A DNA stretch of 64,000 nucleotides from Adiantum capillus-veneris (GCA_014529385.2 CM043965.1:17249912-17313911), one strand, 5' to 3'; counted from the first letter of the stretch, positions 1-8,857 are shown. The notes: generated by a model from the letters alone, not told the origin. Program-made: numbers and translations.

Positions 1-1387
1 TTCTGCATGGAGAAGACATCTCCAGCCGCAAGAATTCCCATCGGTTTGATTTGGGACAGGTACTTCTTTGATTGTGGCCTTGTATAGTTCATACCTTCCA
101 CATAGCTTGCCATAGGCAAGCAACAACCTCTTTATACAACTGCATTAGGCAATGTCAAGATGTTAGCATGAGGCTTCAAATTTACATGGATATCTATAAT
201 AAACACTTTCTGACACAAAACACTTACAGCCTAATTTTAGGGTGGGTTCCTTTTATTGAATTGAACACCCACACTGCTGGTTGGTCAACATCAAGGCATA
301 TGAGACTCCAGTGATGGTTGTTCTCATATGGGAAGATTATCACAGTAACTTCCAGCATAGCACAGTGGCGGAACCAGCTCTCAAATGTCCCAGATGGACT
401 ATTCTTTTGTCTAATAATTACAGACATTTGTGGATCAAGGAGAAACACCTCTGTGTGAGTGTGCAGTGGGAGTTGACTTTTGATCAGGCTGCAGAGACTC
501 TACCTGAGTTAGCAAACCTATTATCTGAGTTTTCAAAGCTAGCAAGATAGTAACACTTACTTAAGACAAGCATAGATAATTGTGTCTGAAATCTGAGCAT
601 CTGGATTCTGCAATAAATCAATGTCCACCTTTTCCAAAGCTAGGCTTCTGGTTCCATCTACAAATGGTATCTCTGCAAGCAAACCATTCTTCATTGAAAG
701 CAGAGTTTCTTGATTCATTGCCTCTATAGACAGGGTCACATTGCACTCTGTTTGTTTCTGGGACACCTCTGCTACTTTTGCTTTCTCCTGAAGCTCTGCT
801 TCCCTCATTTCCTCTGTTTGGCGAGCAATAGTCTCTGCCTTTGCCCTTGTATTCACATCATGTGTGACATCTACAACTGTGAGCTGAGGCACTAGCTCCG
901 GGGGGTATAACAAAATTTCTCTCATTTTCTTGTCCTTGCACACATTGGGGACCAGCAGTTTGTCATACCTCCACCTTATTCTTTTCAATGTCTCACTATC
1001 TTTGTCCATTATAGTAACCCTGTGGGCATGGGCTGCAACAATGGTCATGTCACTGAAGTACTCCAGTAGAAAGTCCTCAGCTGCTTCCTGTAGAGCCATC
1101 AATGCCACCACCTTCCACCTTTTGGTGCCCCAGGTAGCTTCATCACATATGGACCTCACCATCCTCTGGAAGGGCAGTTTTGGTATGCATAAATCTACAC
1201 ATTTTTGTGCCTTTCTGATTTCTCTGAAAAGTCCCATGCAGGTTTGGAGCTTCTTCATCCTTGGCCCTTTCAGAATTTTATTTGGTTTTCCAAGTCTTTT
1301 CTTTGGGGTTGCTGATCTACCACTTGCTTTCGATGCTAATCCTGGACCCTTGCCTGCCTTCCTTGCAGTGGCTTTTGTTCTAGCCAT
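1..1387 (-). CDS. Histone H3/CENH3-like fold fused to Ulp1-type (C48) cysteine protease, 3' end beyond window
   Basis: Three exons on the minus strand: 1387-561, 488-228 and 139-<1. The introns (560-489 and 227-140) both open with GTAAGTG and close with CAG, and the reading frame is kept across both, giving about 409 residues in the window. Residues 1-15 begin MARTKATARKAGKG, close to the histone H3 tail. Residues ~55-145 match the H3 fold, with REIRK, KLPFQRMVR, MALQEAAEDFL, HAHRVTIM and KD in order. A Trp before the ALMALQEAAEDFL stretch and a loop 1 one residue longer than H3 recall CENH3. A charged linker follows (~145-255). Then comes a Ulp1 fold: SDTIIYACL, His in NNHHW (311-313), FNSIKG where the family usually has Asp, and PNQTDGNSCGW with the Gln and the Cys (28-30). 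Known role of the family: cleavage of SUMO or ubiquitin-like tags. The nuclear or chromatin role of the fusion is inference. It is transcribed away from the 2,669-5,144 gene. Confidence 0.85.
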
Positions 1388-1438
1388 CTTACTGTACACC
1401 AAAAGAAGAGTCTCAATCCCCTTCTCTCTTTCTATGAA

Positions 1439-1440
<2 letters not shown>

Positions 1441-1484
<44 letters not shown>

Positions 1485-1524
1485 GCTTAGCATATATAAC
1501 TAGAGAGAGAGAGAGAGAGAGAGA
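1441..1524. repeat. CT then GA microsatellite
   Basis: A (CT)n run at about 1,441-1,483 is followed, after a short AT-rich gap, by a (GA)n run at 1,502-1,523. The two runs could pair with each other as a hairpin. They sit just upstream of the start codon of the minus-strand fusion gene. Confidence 0.9.
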
Positions 1525-1533
1525 ATCCACATT

Positions 1534-1592
1534 ACTAAAGGCGCGCACAGACCACTGTTTAACCTCAACAAACACGTCCGCGCGCCGTTAGT
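1534..1592. repeat. 59-bp hairpin unit 1
   Basis: The left arm is ACTAAAGGCGCGC (1,534-1,546) and the right arm GCGCGCCGTTAGT (1,580-1,592), with a 33-bp spacer that is not shared with the other units. It lies in the common upstream region of the two divergent genes. Confidence 0.9.
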
Positions 1593-1613
1593 ATAGGTTA
1601 AAATAACACACCG

Positions 1614-1616
<3 letters not shown>

Positions 1617-1671
<55 letters not shown>
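1617..1671. repeat. CT microsatellite
   Basis: A near-pure (CT)n run of about 55 bp between hairpin units 1 and 2. Confidence 0.95.
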
Positions 1672-1672
<1 letters not shown>

Positions 1673-1684
1673 TCAATGGACTGT

Positions 1685-1743
1685 ACTAACGGCGCGCATA
1701 GACACATGAACTACGGGTATGACTCTCTACGCGCGCCGTTGGT
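1685..1743. repeat. 59-bp hairpin unit 2
   Basis: The left arm is ACTAACGGCGCGC (1,685-1,697) and the right arm GCGCGCCGTTGGT (1,731-1,743), again with exactly 33 bp between them. The spacer sequence differs from unit 1. Confidence 0.9.
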
Positions 1744-1867
1744 ATAGAGAGAGAGGGAGAGAGGGAGACAGAGAGAGAGAGAGGGAGAGAGATTGTGTGT
1801 GTGTGTGTGTGTGTGTGTGTATTTTTAAGATGTGTGTCTGTGTGTAAGTGTGTGTGTTTGTGAGTGT

Positions 1868-1954
<87 letters not shown>

Positions 1955-1995
1955 GGTGTGTATATGTGTGTGTGTGTTTGTGTGTGGGTGACAGA
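1744..1995. repeat. GA and TG microsatellite block
   Basis: Impure GA repeats (about 1,744-1,793) are followed by long (TG)n runs, interrupted by a few T-rich or GTGGG variants, up to about 1,988. Confidence 0.9.
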
Positions 1996-2289
1996 AACAG
2001 AGATAGAGAGATTTAGGCAAAGCCAGAGGGAGAAGCAGACCTTCTTTATCTCGCTGCGTGGGGTTGCTGTCGGAGACGCAGGCTTTGCTCTTGCACACTC
2101 TCTATCTCACTCTCTCACTCACTCACTCTCTTTCACAAGGTGTAGTTTTTCTCTCTCTTCACCGCTTTATATGGCGTACAAAAAGTATACGGAAATAATT
2201 ATGACCACACGTGCGACCGCATGCAAATATATTTTAATTGATTGTGACACGTGGGGCGCTGCCGTGTGTATCCGTTAAAGGTGTGATTT

Positions 2290-2345
2290 TGAGAGAGAGA
2301 AAGAGAGAGAACAATAGAGAGAGAGAGAGAGAGAGAGAGAGTCTT

Positions 2346-2392
<47 letters not shown>

Positions 2393-2401
2393 AGATTGTC
2401 A

Positions 2402-2438
<37 letters not shown>

Positions 2439-2640
2439 TTAGAGAGACAGAGAGAGAGAGAGAGAGAGAGCAGATTGTCACAAAGAGAGAGAGAGAGAGA
2501 GAGAGAGTCTCAGAGAGAGAGAAAGCGTGATCAGCTTGTCACAGAGAAAGGGAGAGGGAGAGACACAGATTGAGAGAGATAGAGAAAGAGGGAGTCCTTA
2601 CTCTCAGAGGGAGAGAGAGAGAGAGAGGGAGGGAGAAAGA
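2290..2640. repeat. GA-rich minisatellite
   Basis: This is a (GA)n tract with a recurring non-repeat core. The core GCAGATTGTCACAAAG appears at about 2,391 and 2,470, with weaker versions near 2,531 and 2,646. A second core, GTCTTAGAGAGACAGAG, appears near 2,340 and 2,435. The unit is therefore a longer minisatellite of about 60-80 bp built on GA repeats. It ends just upstream of the start codon at 2,669. Confidence 0.8.
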
Positions 2641-2668
2641 CAGACTCCGCTTGACACAGAGAAAAGCA

Positions 2669-3044
2669 ATGGAGGAGACACCTCCCTTTGAGTTCCTGCA
2701 AACCCCACCAAAAAAAGGTGATCTCTCACTCTTTCTCTCTGTATATCTAGCAGTTGGTGTGTGTGTGTGTATGTGTGTGTGTGTGTGTGTTCTTCAACAC
2801 ACACACACCTCAATACCCATAGTTCCATAGACAAATACACAGACACATCCTCTCTCTCTCTCTCTCTCTTTGCATTTGTCCATTGGACTAAAGGCGCGCG
2901 AGGAAGGGAAAGTTCCTTTGGCTACTCTTTCCGCGCGCCGTTAGTAATGCTATTTCTCTGGCAGTTGTACTTAAGGCGCGCGGAGAGGTTTGCACAAGGC
3001 ACATTTCCTTCCTCGCGCGCCTTTAGTCCTATAGACAAATGCAA

Positions 3045-3109
<65 letters not shown>

Positions 3110-4595
3110 AGGTGTGTTTCTGTTTTGGTGAGAGACAGATATATTTATTTATTTATTTATTTATATTTATAGATATATTTATATCTATAAGGGGAGAGAG
3201 AGAGAGATCATGATGGTTTGGTTTTGGCAGAATTGTCATGTTTGCTCATGGTTTTGACTTGTTATGTTTCTTGATGATTAGGATTAAGGTCCAGTAGGCA
3301 GAAGAGGCTGAAACCAGATCCAGGGCTTGTGCCAGGATTTCAAACCTTGCAGGCTCAGTTGCTTAATGTATCTGCCAAAAGAACTGTTGACTTTTGTCAG
3401 GACATATCTGAGGAAAAGTTTCTTGGTGAAGACCAATCAGAGAGGTCACCAGGGCAAGAAGATTCCTCACCCGACAAGGGTGTGGTGCCCTGTAAGGTAC
3501 ATCTCAAGAAAAATACCAGAAAGAGAAATATAGACTTCTCCGATGATGCAGATGTGCTAGAAAGTACAAAATGTAAAGAAAAGGAGGATGTAACTTCTTT
3601 GGAAGACCCAGCTGCAACTGATGAGAGGCTGTTTGATTTTGCAGCATCTTGTGGTGCTGGGGACAAGTATGATCTAATTCATTCTATGTTTAATCCAAAG
3701 TTTGACATTGAAGACCTATTAGCTCAGCACAGTAATTTCTTGCAGTCCTACAGAGATAAGTTTGAGGTGATGGTGCAGGTAGGAAGGGTTGTTCTGCCTA
3801 CTATGACTCTTGTGCATTTAAATGACTGTGGTGGAAAGGGACAGGGAGTGAAGAAGTATAGGGAATTACCACCCTCTTGCCGACATTCAGTCTGCCCTTT
3901 GCACCAAAAAGAATGCAAACTCATTCAGGAAGCCTTTGGCTTTATGATTTACCTCAACAGCCTGTTTGGATTCCTCATGCAGAATCCTGATGAGGTGTTA
4001 GAGGAGCAGGATGCAGCACCAGAAGAGGAATGCGAGGAGACAACTCATATGCAAGAAGTCGAGGAGGTTGAAGACACAGTCGACCTTGAGGTTGAGGCAA
4101 TTGAAGTACAAAGAAGTAAGATGCTCTCCGTGAAAACCACAGAAATCAAACTTCCATTGGATGTCAGTAACTTCACTGAGAAGCATGCTCAGATGATGTT
4201 GCCAGCTGTGCCTGAGTTCAGGATTGGAGATAGGACCTATATCTTCTTACATGATGTGCAAAGTGTGTTTTATTTAAGGGAGGATTTCTCCCTGGCTATT
4301 ATTTCCAGAGTCCAAGAGGAGAGGAGTGGATTTGTTTCAGAGGATAGTAGTGATGATGAGGCAATGGAAACATCCAGCAATCCAATGGAATGCCTTCGAA
4401 GATGCTTTGAGAAAGCTGAAAAATACAAGGAGACACTACCTGATGAAGCCACCTTCCAAGCAATAAGACAAAGCCTAAGACCATCGAAAAGTAACAAAGA
4501 AGTGGAGGATTGGTTTAACCATTCAGGTCAGGGGTCAACTACATCTGTAGACCTGTGGCAAGAAAACCTCTTTCTGCAGGATGAGAGCTTCATGG

Positions 4596-4688
<93 letters not shown>

Positions 4689-5144
4689 GTGTCATTTCTG
4701 ACATTGTATGTGCAGTCTTGGATTGCTGACAAGGATGACTTCCTTCGGCGCCGGACAAGAGAGTATCGAGGAAGGGATGCGGCCCTAGCACAGTACCTTT
4801 CAAAGCTCTGCGAGTCACCGATAGTAGTTTTTCACAATTCCATGTCACAAGAGGGTTCAATAGCAACTTACACATTCAAGACACTATCACGCTTCTTGGG
4901 TGGACCGGTGCTGCCCAAAAGTGCAGATAAAGTCATTCTTGTTGACAAAGTGTTTGCTAGAGATTGTTTTGGTTACTGCCCAGGCTATACAGGTGGTCGG
5001 GCAGCGTATTACTACACGTACACAGCAATGGCACTAGCTCTTGGTAGACAAAACCCAGATGAACTTTTAGAGTATGGCAAACATCTCATGATTCGTTACA
5101 AGGGTGACGTGCCAAAAAACAAAATTGAACCTGCAAAATCTTGA
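2669..5144 (+). CDS. Unknown transposon-borne acidic protein with Cys/His cluster
   Basis: Three exons fit: 2,669-2,717, 3,282-4,594 and 4,716-5,144. Intron 1 runs GTGATC to TTAG and intron 2 GTATCT to TGCAG; phases agree at both joins, giving about 597 residues. The start ATG opens MEETPPFEFLQTPPKK. After a basic stretch (RSSRQKRLK) comes a helical region, a Cys/His cluster (CRHSVCPLHQKEC, possibly zinc-binding), a long Glu/Asp-rich segment, then a conserved-looking C-terminal part with RRRTREYRGRDAALAQYL, a CFGYCPGYTGG motif and a Tyr-rich YYYTYT. I do not recognise the family and assign no function. It is divergent to the histone-fold/protease gene and convergent with the transposase, whose stop codon lies 63 bp away, which argues that the three belong to one element. 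Intron 1 holds hairpin units 3 and 4; intron 2 is nearly all CT repeat. Confidence 0.75.
2757..2790. repeat. TG microsatellite in intron 1
   Basis: A short (TG)n run inside the first intron of the plus-strand gene, followed closely by a short (CA)n run near 2,799-2,808 that can pair with it. Confidence 0.85.
2846..3107. repeat. Large palindrome with hairpin units 3 and 4
   Basis: Unit 3 (2,887-2,945; arms ACTAAAGGCGCGC and GCGCGCCGTTAGT) and unit 4 (2,969-3,027; arms ACTTAAGGCGCGC and GCGCGCCTTTAGT) are each 59 bp, 23 bp apart. The outer halves are also inverted copies of each other: CTTTGCATTTGTC on the left matches GACAAATGCAAAG on the right, and the match continues through the GC-rich arms into GAGGAAGG/CCTTCCTC. 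A (CT)n run begins the structure (2,849-2,869) and a (GA)n run ends it (3,047-3,107). The whole lies in intron 1 of the plus-strand gene and could fold as one long hairpin in DNA or pre-mRNA. Confidence 0.85.
4595..4715 (+). other. Intron made almost wholly of CT repeat
   Basis: Donor ATG|GTATCT, then an uninterrupted (CT)n run to 4,684, then a 31-bp unique tail ending TGTATGTGCAG. The CT repeat doubles as a giant polypyrimidine tract. The frame is kept in phase 0 across the join. Without splicing the frame would read through a Leu-Ser string, so translation of the repeat is the alternative, which I think is less likely. Confidence 0.75.
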
Positions 5145-5207
5145 TACACTTCAAGTAGCAATTGTATAAGATCATGTATTACATAAATTTTTTACAATGC
5201 CATCCAC
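5145..5207. terminator. Convergent 3' ends
   Basis: Only 63 bp separate the stop codons of the two convergent genes, so their transcripts probably share or overlap 3' ends. An AT-rich stretch (ACATAAATTTTTTAC) could serve poly(A) signalling. No canonical AATAAA is seen. Confidence 0.35.
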
Positions 5208-8056
5208 TCAGAGTATCTTTCTCCACTTGTGATTCACATACACCATTGTCTCTCTCCACCTTCGTTGACTTTCACGAGCTCCGGAGTTGTTGTATGCCAT
5301 TGATCTTTTAGCTTTTTGTTGTTGTAAATGTCTGATTGCTTGTGCTGTTGCTGAATTTGCCAAGACTTCTTTTGCCTGCATTCGATGAATGATTCTACGA
5401 TAGAACCATTCAAATAGTTCTCTCAAACTGTTAGCCTTGATTCGAGAGCCACCATGTCGTGTGTGCCTGAAATAAGCATTTCTCGCCATGTAATGAGACT
5501 TTTCCATCCCTTGGGTATTCCATATTGCCGGGTTCCCATACTTCTGTATAAAATATGGCAAATGATTGAAGATGATGTGCTGGATATGAAAACAGATTAG
5601 TTAGAATGTTTTACACTCACATATTTGCACATAAGAGAGAAAGAAAAACATGATAATACCATGTAGTGAGTAATCTGGGTGTCTGTCCATGCTGTCTTGA
5701 ATGATTTTTTCAGAAGGTTGAGATTTTCCTTGAACTTGTTCATATCACCTTGTGACCAGTCATCTTTGTCGCACATCAAAAATAGGATGTCTATTGATCG
5801 CCAAACCTCAGCCTTCGCGTTATGAGTAGTTGGTTCGTGGTCTTTGACTGCAATATGTAGCTTTTTCCAGCTCTGATACTCTACCTTGCTAACATAAGAT
5901 GTGTTATATATTTTTCCATGTTTTGTTAGCTTTGGATCTCTTGTACCTTGGGGCTTAGATAAAAACCTCCGTGCCTTCACCCCACCGATGGATGGTTTGC
6001 ATGGGACATCCTTCTCAGCAGTTGATCTCTTTTCATCCCGCTGGATTTTCACATTGCCACCATGAAGCCCCATATCCGACAGTACCATTTCTAAGCACTG
6101 CAAGGCTACTTGTCGTTCTGCAGAGTTCTTAATCTTCCAAGCAAACCCGATGTATAAGTAGACCAATTTCTCTACAATTCTACAAAGGGCATGCATTGTA
6201 CAAATGTGAACATTCACAAGTGGTATTTTCAAAACTGGTCGAAAAGCAGGATCCTCAATGTGACGTGTTGGAGCTTTTCTCCACCACTTTGGGTTCATGA
6301 CCTTTGCAGGCTCCATGCAGAACAAACACGGTGACTTTGCCATTGCACCCATTCCACAATTATACATGCACTTTAATGTTTTAAGGTCACCTGCAAGATG
6401 CCACTGAACTTGAAAGTCTCCCCTTCCATCTAGACGTAGTACCTCTCCCTGGTTAGTCTGTCGATCAATCAGCTCCGGAATATTAGTTCGATGGAACACC
6501 CAATATAGAATCTCATGATCTTCTTTCTTTACCTGCAACACAAAATAAATGAGACTTAAGTAGATCTGAATATTTGAGCTTACTTGAGAATATCGCTTAC
6601 CTCAAACGCACCAAGCCACCATATGTTAGATTCTGATTGAACACTAAAATATAAAGGATCATCACTGGGACACTTTGAGAGGGCTCTATTCATTAAAGTA
6701 ATAGTAACACGCTCTAGCTTTTTCTCTTTAACAAGCTCACACTCATCCAGTTTTAACACAAAATGTAATAGTCCACGTGACTCTTCAAATGTGATGTTGT
6801 AAAACTCCACCATTCTCTTCTGTAGTATCCGCAGGTCCATAAAAATATTGTTGAACTCATCATATGCCACAGTGTTGGCTCCATGGCCACTGTAAGTTGC
6901 TTTAATATGAAAGGGCTGTCCAAGATAGTCTCCCTGTGCCTCGTTAAGCTGAAGCCTCTCTTTCCAAACACTTGAGGCTGATGGTAGAAGTTTGGATTTT
7001 ATACCCTTCCTAACAAAGATGGATGAGACAGACTTTTGGATAGCCGAATATCCTCTTTTGCTTACACCAAGTGAATCAAGTGTGCCTTGTATCTCTTTTG
7101 CAGGCACTGAGTTCTCTGAAATAAAGCGGTCCACTTCTTTGTAGAACCTTAAACTTCTTGTCATGTACTATATCTGCTGCCAGGCTTCTACTTATAAGTG
7201 GCTTCAATCTCTTTCCTATATTGGCTTTGGGGTCAATGTTTTCCTTGTCAGGATAGATTGAGTCTCTACATGAAGACAATGCATAAGTAAATAACAGAAA
7301 ATTTGCTTCACTAACACTATTTAGGCACATGAAAACAATGCATCACAAGAAAAAACAAAGAGATTACTTAACTAAGACAATGTAGCCAACCAAGAAGCAT
7401 CACCTTAATGCTCGGATTCTTTTCTTGAGACCTCCTGATGCAACCTGCAATGTTTCAAGATTGCGCAATTTCTTCTTTCGGATACGACCACCCAAGATGG
7501 TGTCCTTCATTTGACAACTTCGCACCTTTTCTTTCAGTTCTTGTACCTCTGTTTTATGTTGCAAAATGGTAACCTGATCTGTAGAATGTAAATGTGAAAG
7601 GCGAACAATCTCACATTGTTGAGATTGGAAAATGCTCTTGTAAGTTCCAGCTTCTCTTGTAAGTGATTTACAATAACCCAGAAGGCCGTTTTCTCCATCA
7701 CCAGCAAAGGTCAATAAGCTTGTAGGATTGACAAACGGTGGAGACGCATTAGTTATTGGATTCTTAGGGTAGAGAGAGCCTCTCGTCCAGATATCTATGT
7801 GTTTAGCTCCTTGAGCTCTGAGCGTGTCTATGGAGGTGGGAGGTATATGTGTGTTTGTTTTACTGCGCTTAATCAATGGTTGGTACTCATTGTCCAAATC
7901 AATGTGAAGGTGATATTTGGCTCGTTTGTGGGTAACATTTGTGCCATTTGAGGAGTGCGCCATTAGCCAAATGTGCAGGTTTAATGGAAAGTGAATAGCG
8001 GCTGCGGATTTGTCCCTCCATGTTAGCCTCATTCCCTCCGTATTGACGTTGTTCAT
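5208..8056 (-). CDS. RNase H-like DDE transposase with N-terminal coiled coil, unassigned family
   Basis: Four exons fit on the minus strand: 8056-7404, 7265-6601, 6532-5660 and 5579-5208, with introns bounded by GTGATG/GTAG, GTAAGC/GCAG and GTATTA/CCAG and consistent phases, giving about 853 residues. Exon 1 is basic with a predicted coiled coil near its end (EVQELKEKV). The core reads as an RNase H fold: first Asp in LKLDECEL (6,745-6,747), second Asp in WHLAGDLKTL (6,386-6,388) followed by a CLFC Cys pair, and a candidate Glu in TQGMEKSHYMARNAYF (5,502-5,504). The Q-G-x-E-K-x-H context and the GDLK...C-x2-C pattern resemble transposase-like proteins of other eukaryotes. One frameshift lies at about 7,150-7,165, since the summed exon length is one base over a multiple of three. 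Assignment of the DDE residues is inference. Confidence 0.75.
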
Positions 8057-8287
8057 TCAATACAACTAAAAAGAGTATTATCCCTCAATCACTACGAACG
8101 AATGTTCAGAGGGGTAAGGAATCTACTTAAAGTACACTTTTTGAAGTTTTACTATGAAAGACCCAGCTCTTTTATTTGTCATTTTTTCTAGAGAGAGAGT
8201 GCAAAAAATACATTTTCTTAGAAGGCCCTCCAAATGACCTCCGAAATTTCCTAATGAGAGGTGTTTCAGTTTGTTTGTTTCCCAACA
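8057..8287. other. Upstream region and probable right end of the DNA transposon
   Basis: Non-coding. It lies between the transposase start and the point where gypsy coding sequence resumes. Comparison with the second copy of that gypsy family (59.7-59.9 kb) shows both encode the same residues up to HPRR and then diverge, which puts the transposon edge near 8,288. The outermost bases read inward as CTGTTGGGAAACAAACAAAC. The partner end would lie left of this window. Confidence 0.5.
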
Positions 8288-8782
8288 GCGTCTCGGGTGT
8301 TGGTTAGCAAAATCATAAAACTTGATATTCTTGGCTTCATTTCCACGCTCACTTGAGGTGTCTGAACACTCATTATTTGCATCATCAATTACTTCCAAAT
8401 GTTCAGAGGAGTTGTAAAACTCTTCTTGTTCTGGAGGTTCTACCGTTTCTTTTTCTGGTACAACGCTTACCATGTACTAGGGTAGCACATCATAGCCATC
8501 CTTATTGCAAAAATTTGTTGTTGGACTGTTGGTAATGGTACAGACATCCAATGTTGCTAGTATGTGTTCCCATTCTAAAGGTTCCAAGGAATCTTCAGGG
8601 AAAGGTTCCGGAATGTACTCCTTGTCCTCAATTTCTCTTTCTAAGACACAGTCCTCTCTTCTTAAGCTTCCACAATGTGAAGCTCTGCACATCCATAGCT
8701 CTTTTGGTTGCCCTAACCATGCTGGTAGTTCTGATCCTGCTACTATAGCCGAATCAAACTCTTCCACAGGTGTTTGGTTCAC
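8288..8782 (-). pseudogene. Gypsy element 1, pol N-terminal linker
   Basis: Two adjoining frames, 8,782-8,477 and 8,473-8,288, are split by a stop. They are acidic, with the motif EQEEFYNSSEHLEV that recurs as QEEFYNSSEHMEV near 59,720. This is the segment between protease and reverse transcriptase in this family and its function is unknown. It is cut off at 8,288 by unrelated sequence. Confidence 0.7.
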
Positions 8783-8857
8783 ATCTTTGTAAGTATGGTC
8801 TGTCAGGTGTATTTTAGTTGTTGTCTCGCCATGTCTGAGGTATATGTGGTCATAACC

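Larger units (their letters stand above)
1388..2668. promoter_or_regulatory. Shared upstream region between two divergent transposon genes
   Basis: This 1.28-kb stretch separates the start codons of the histone-fold/protease gene (minus) and the unknown gene (plus), so it must hold both promoters. It is almost entirely CT, GA and TG simple repeat, broken by two 59-bp hairpin units and by short unique segments (for example 2,040-2,290). I see no clear TATA box; the bidirectional promoter role is inferred from position alone. All apparent reading frames here are dipeptide strings such as Ser-Leu or Arg-Glu produced by the repeats and are not genes. Confidence 0.5.

Noticed and set aside
930-1490. 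A 186-residue plus-strand frame opposite the histone-fold exon
   Set aside because: It is the antisense shadow of the fusion gene and ends in a Leu-Ser string made by the CT repeat.
1727-2846. Several frames rich in His-Thr, Cys-Val, Arg-Glu or Ser-Leu
   Set aside because: They are translations of TG, GA and CT microsatellites, with no domain and no codon signal.
8089-8093. CACTA motif (CACTACGAACG) as a possible CACTA-transposon end
   Set aside because: It lies about 200 bp inside the inferred border, has the wrong orientation for a right end, and no matching TAGTG partner or 3-bp duplication was seen.
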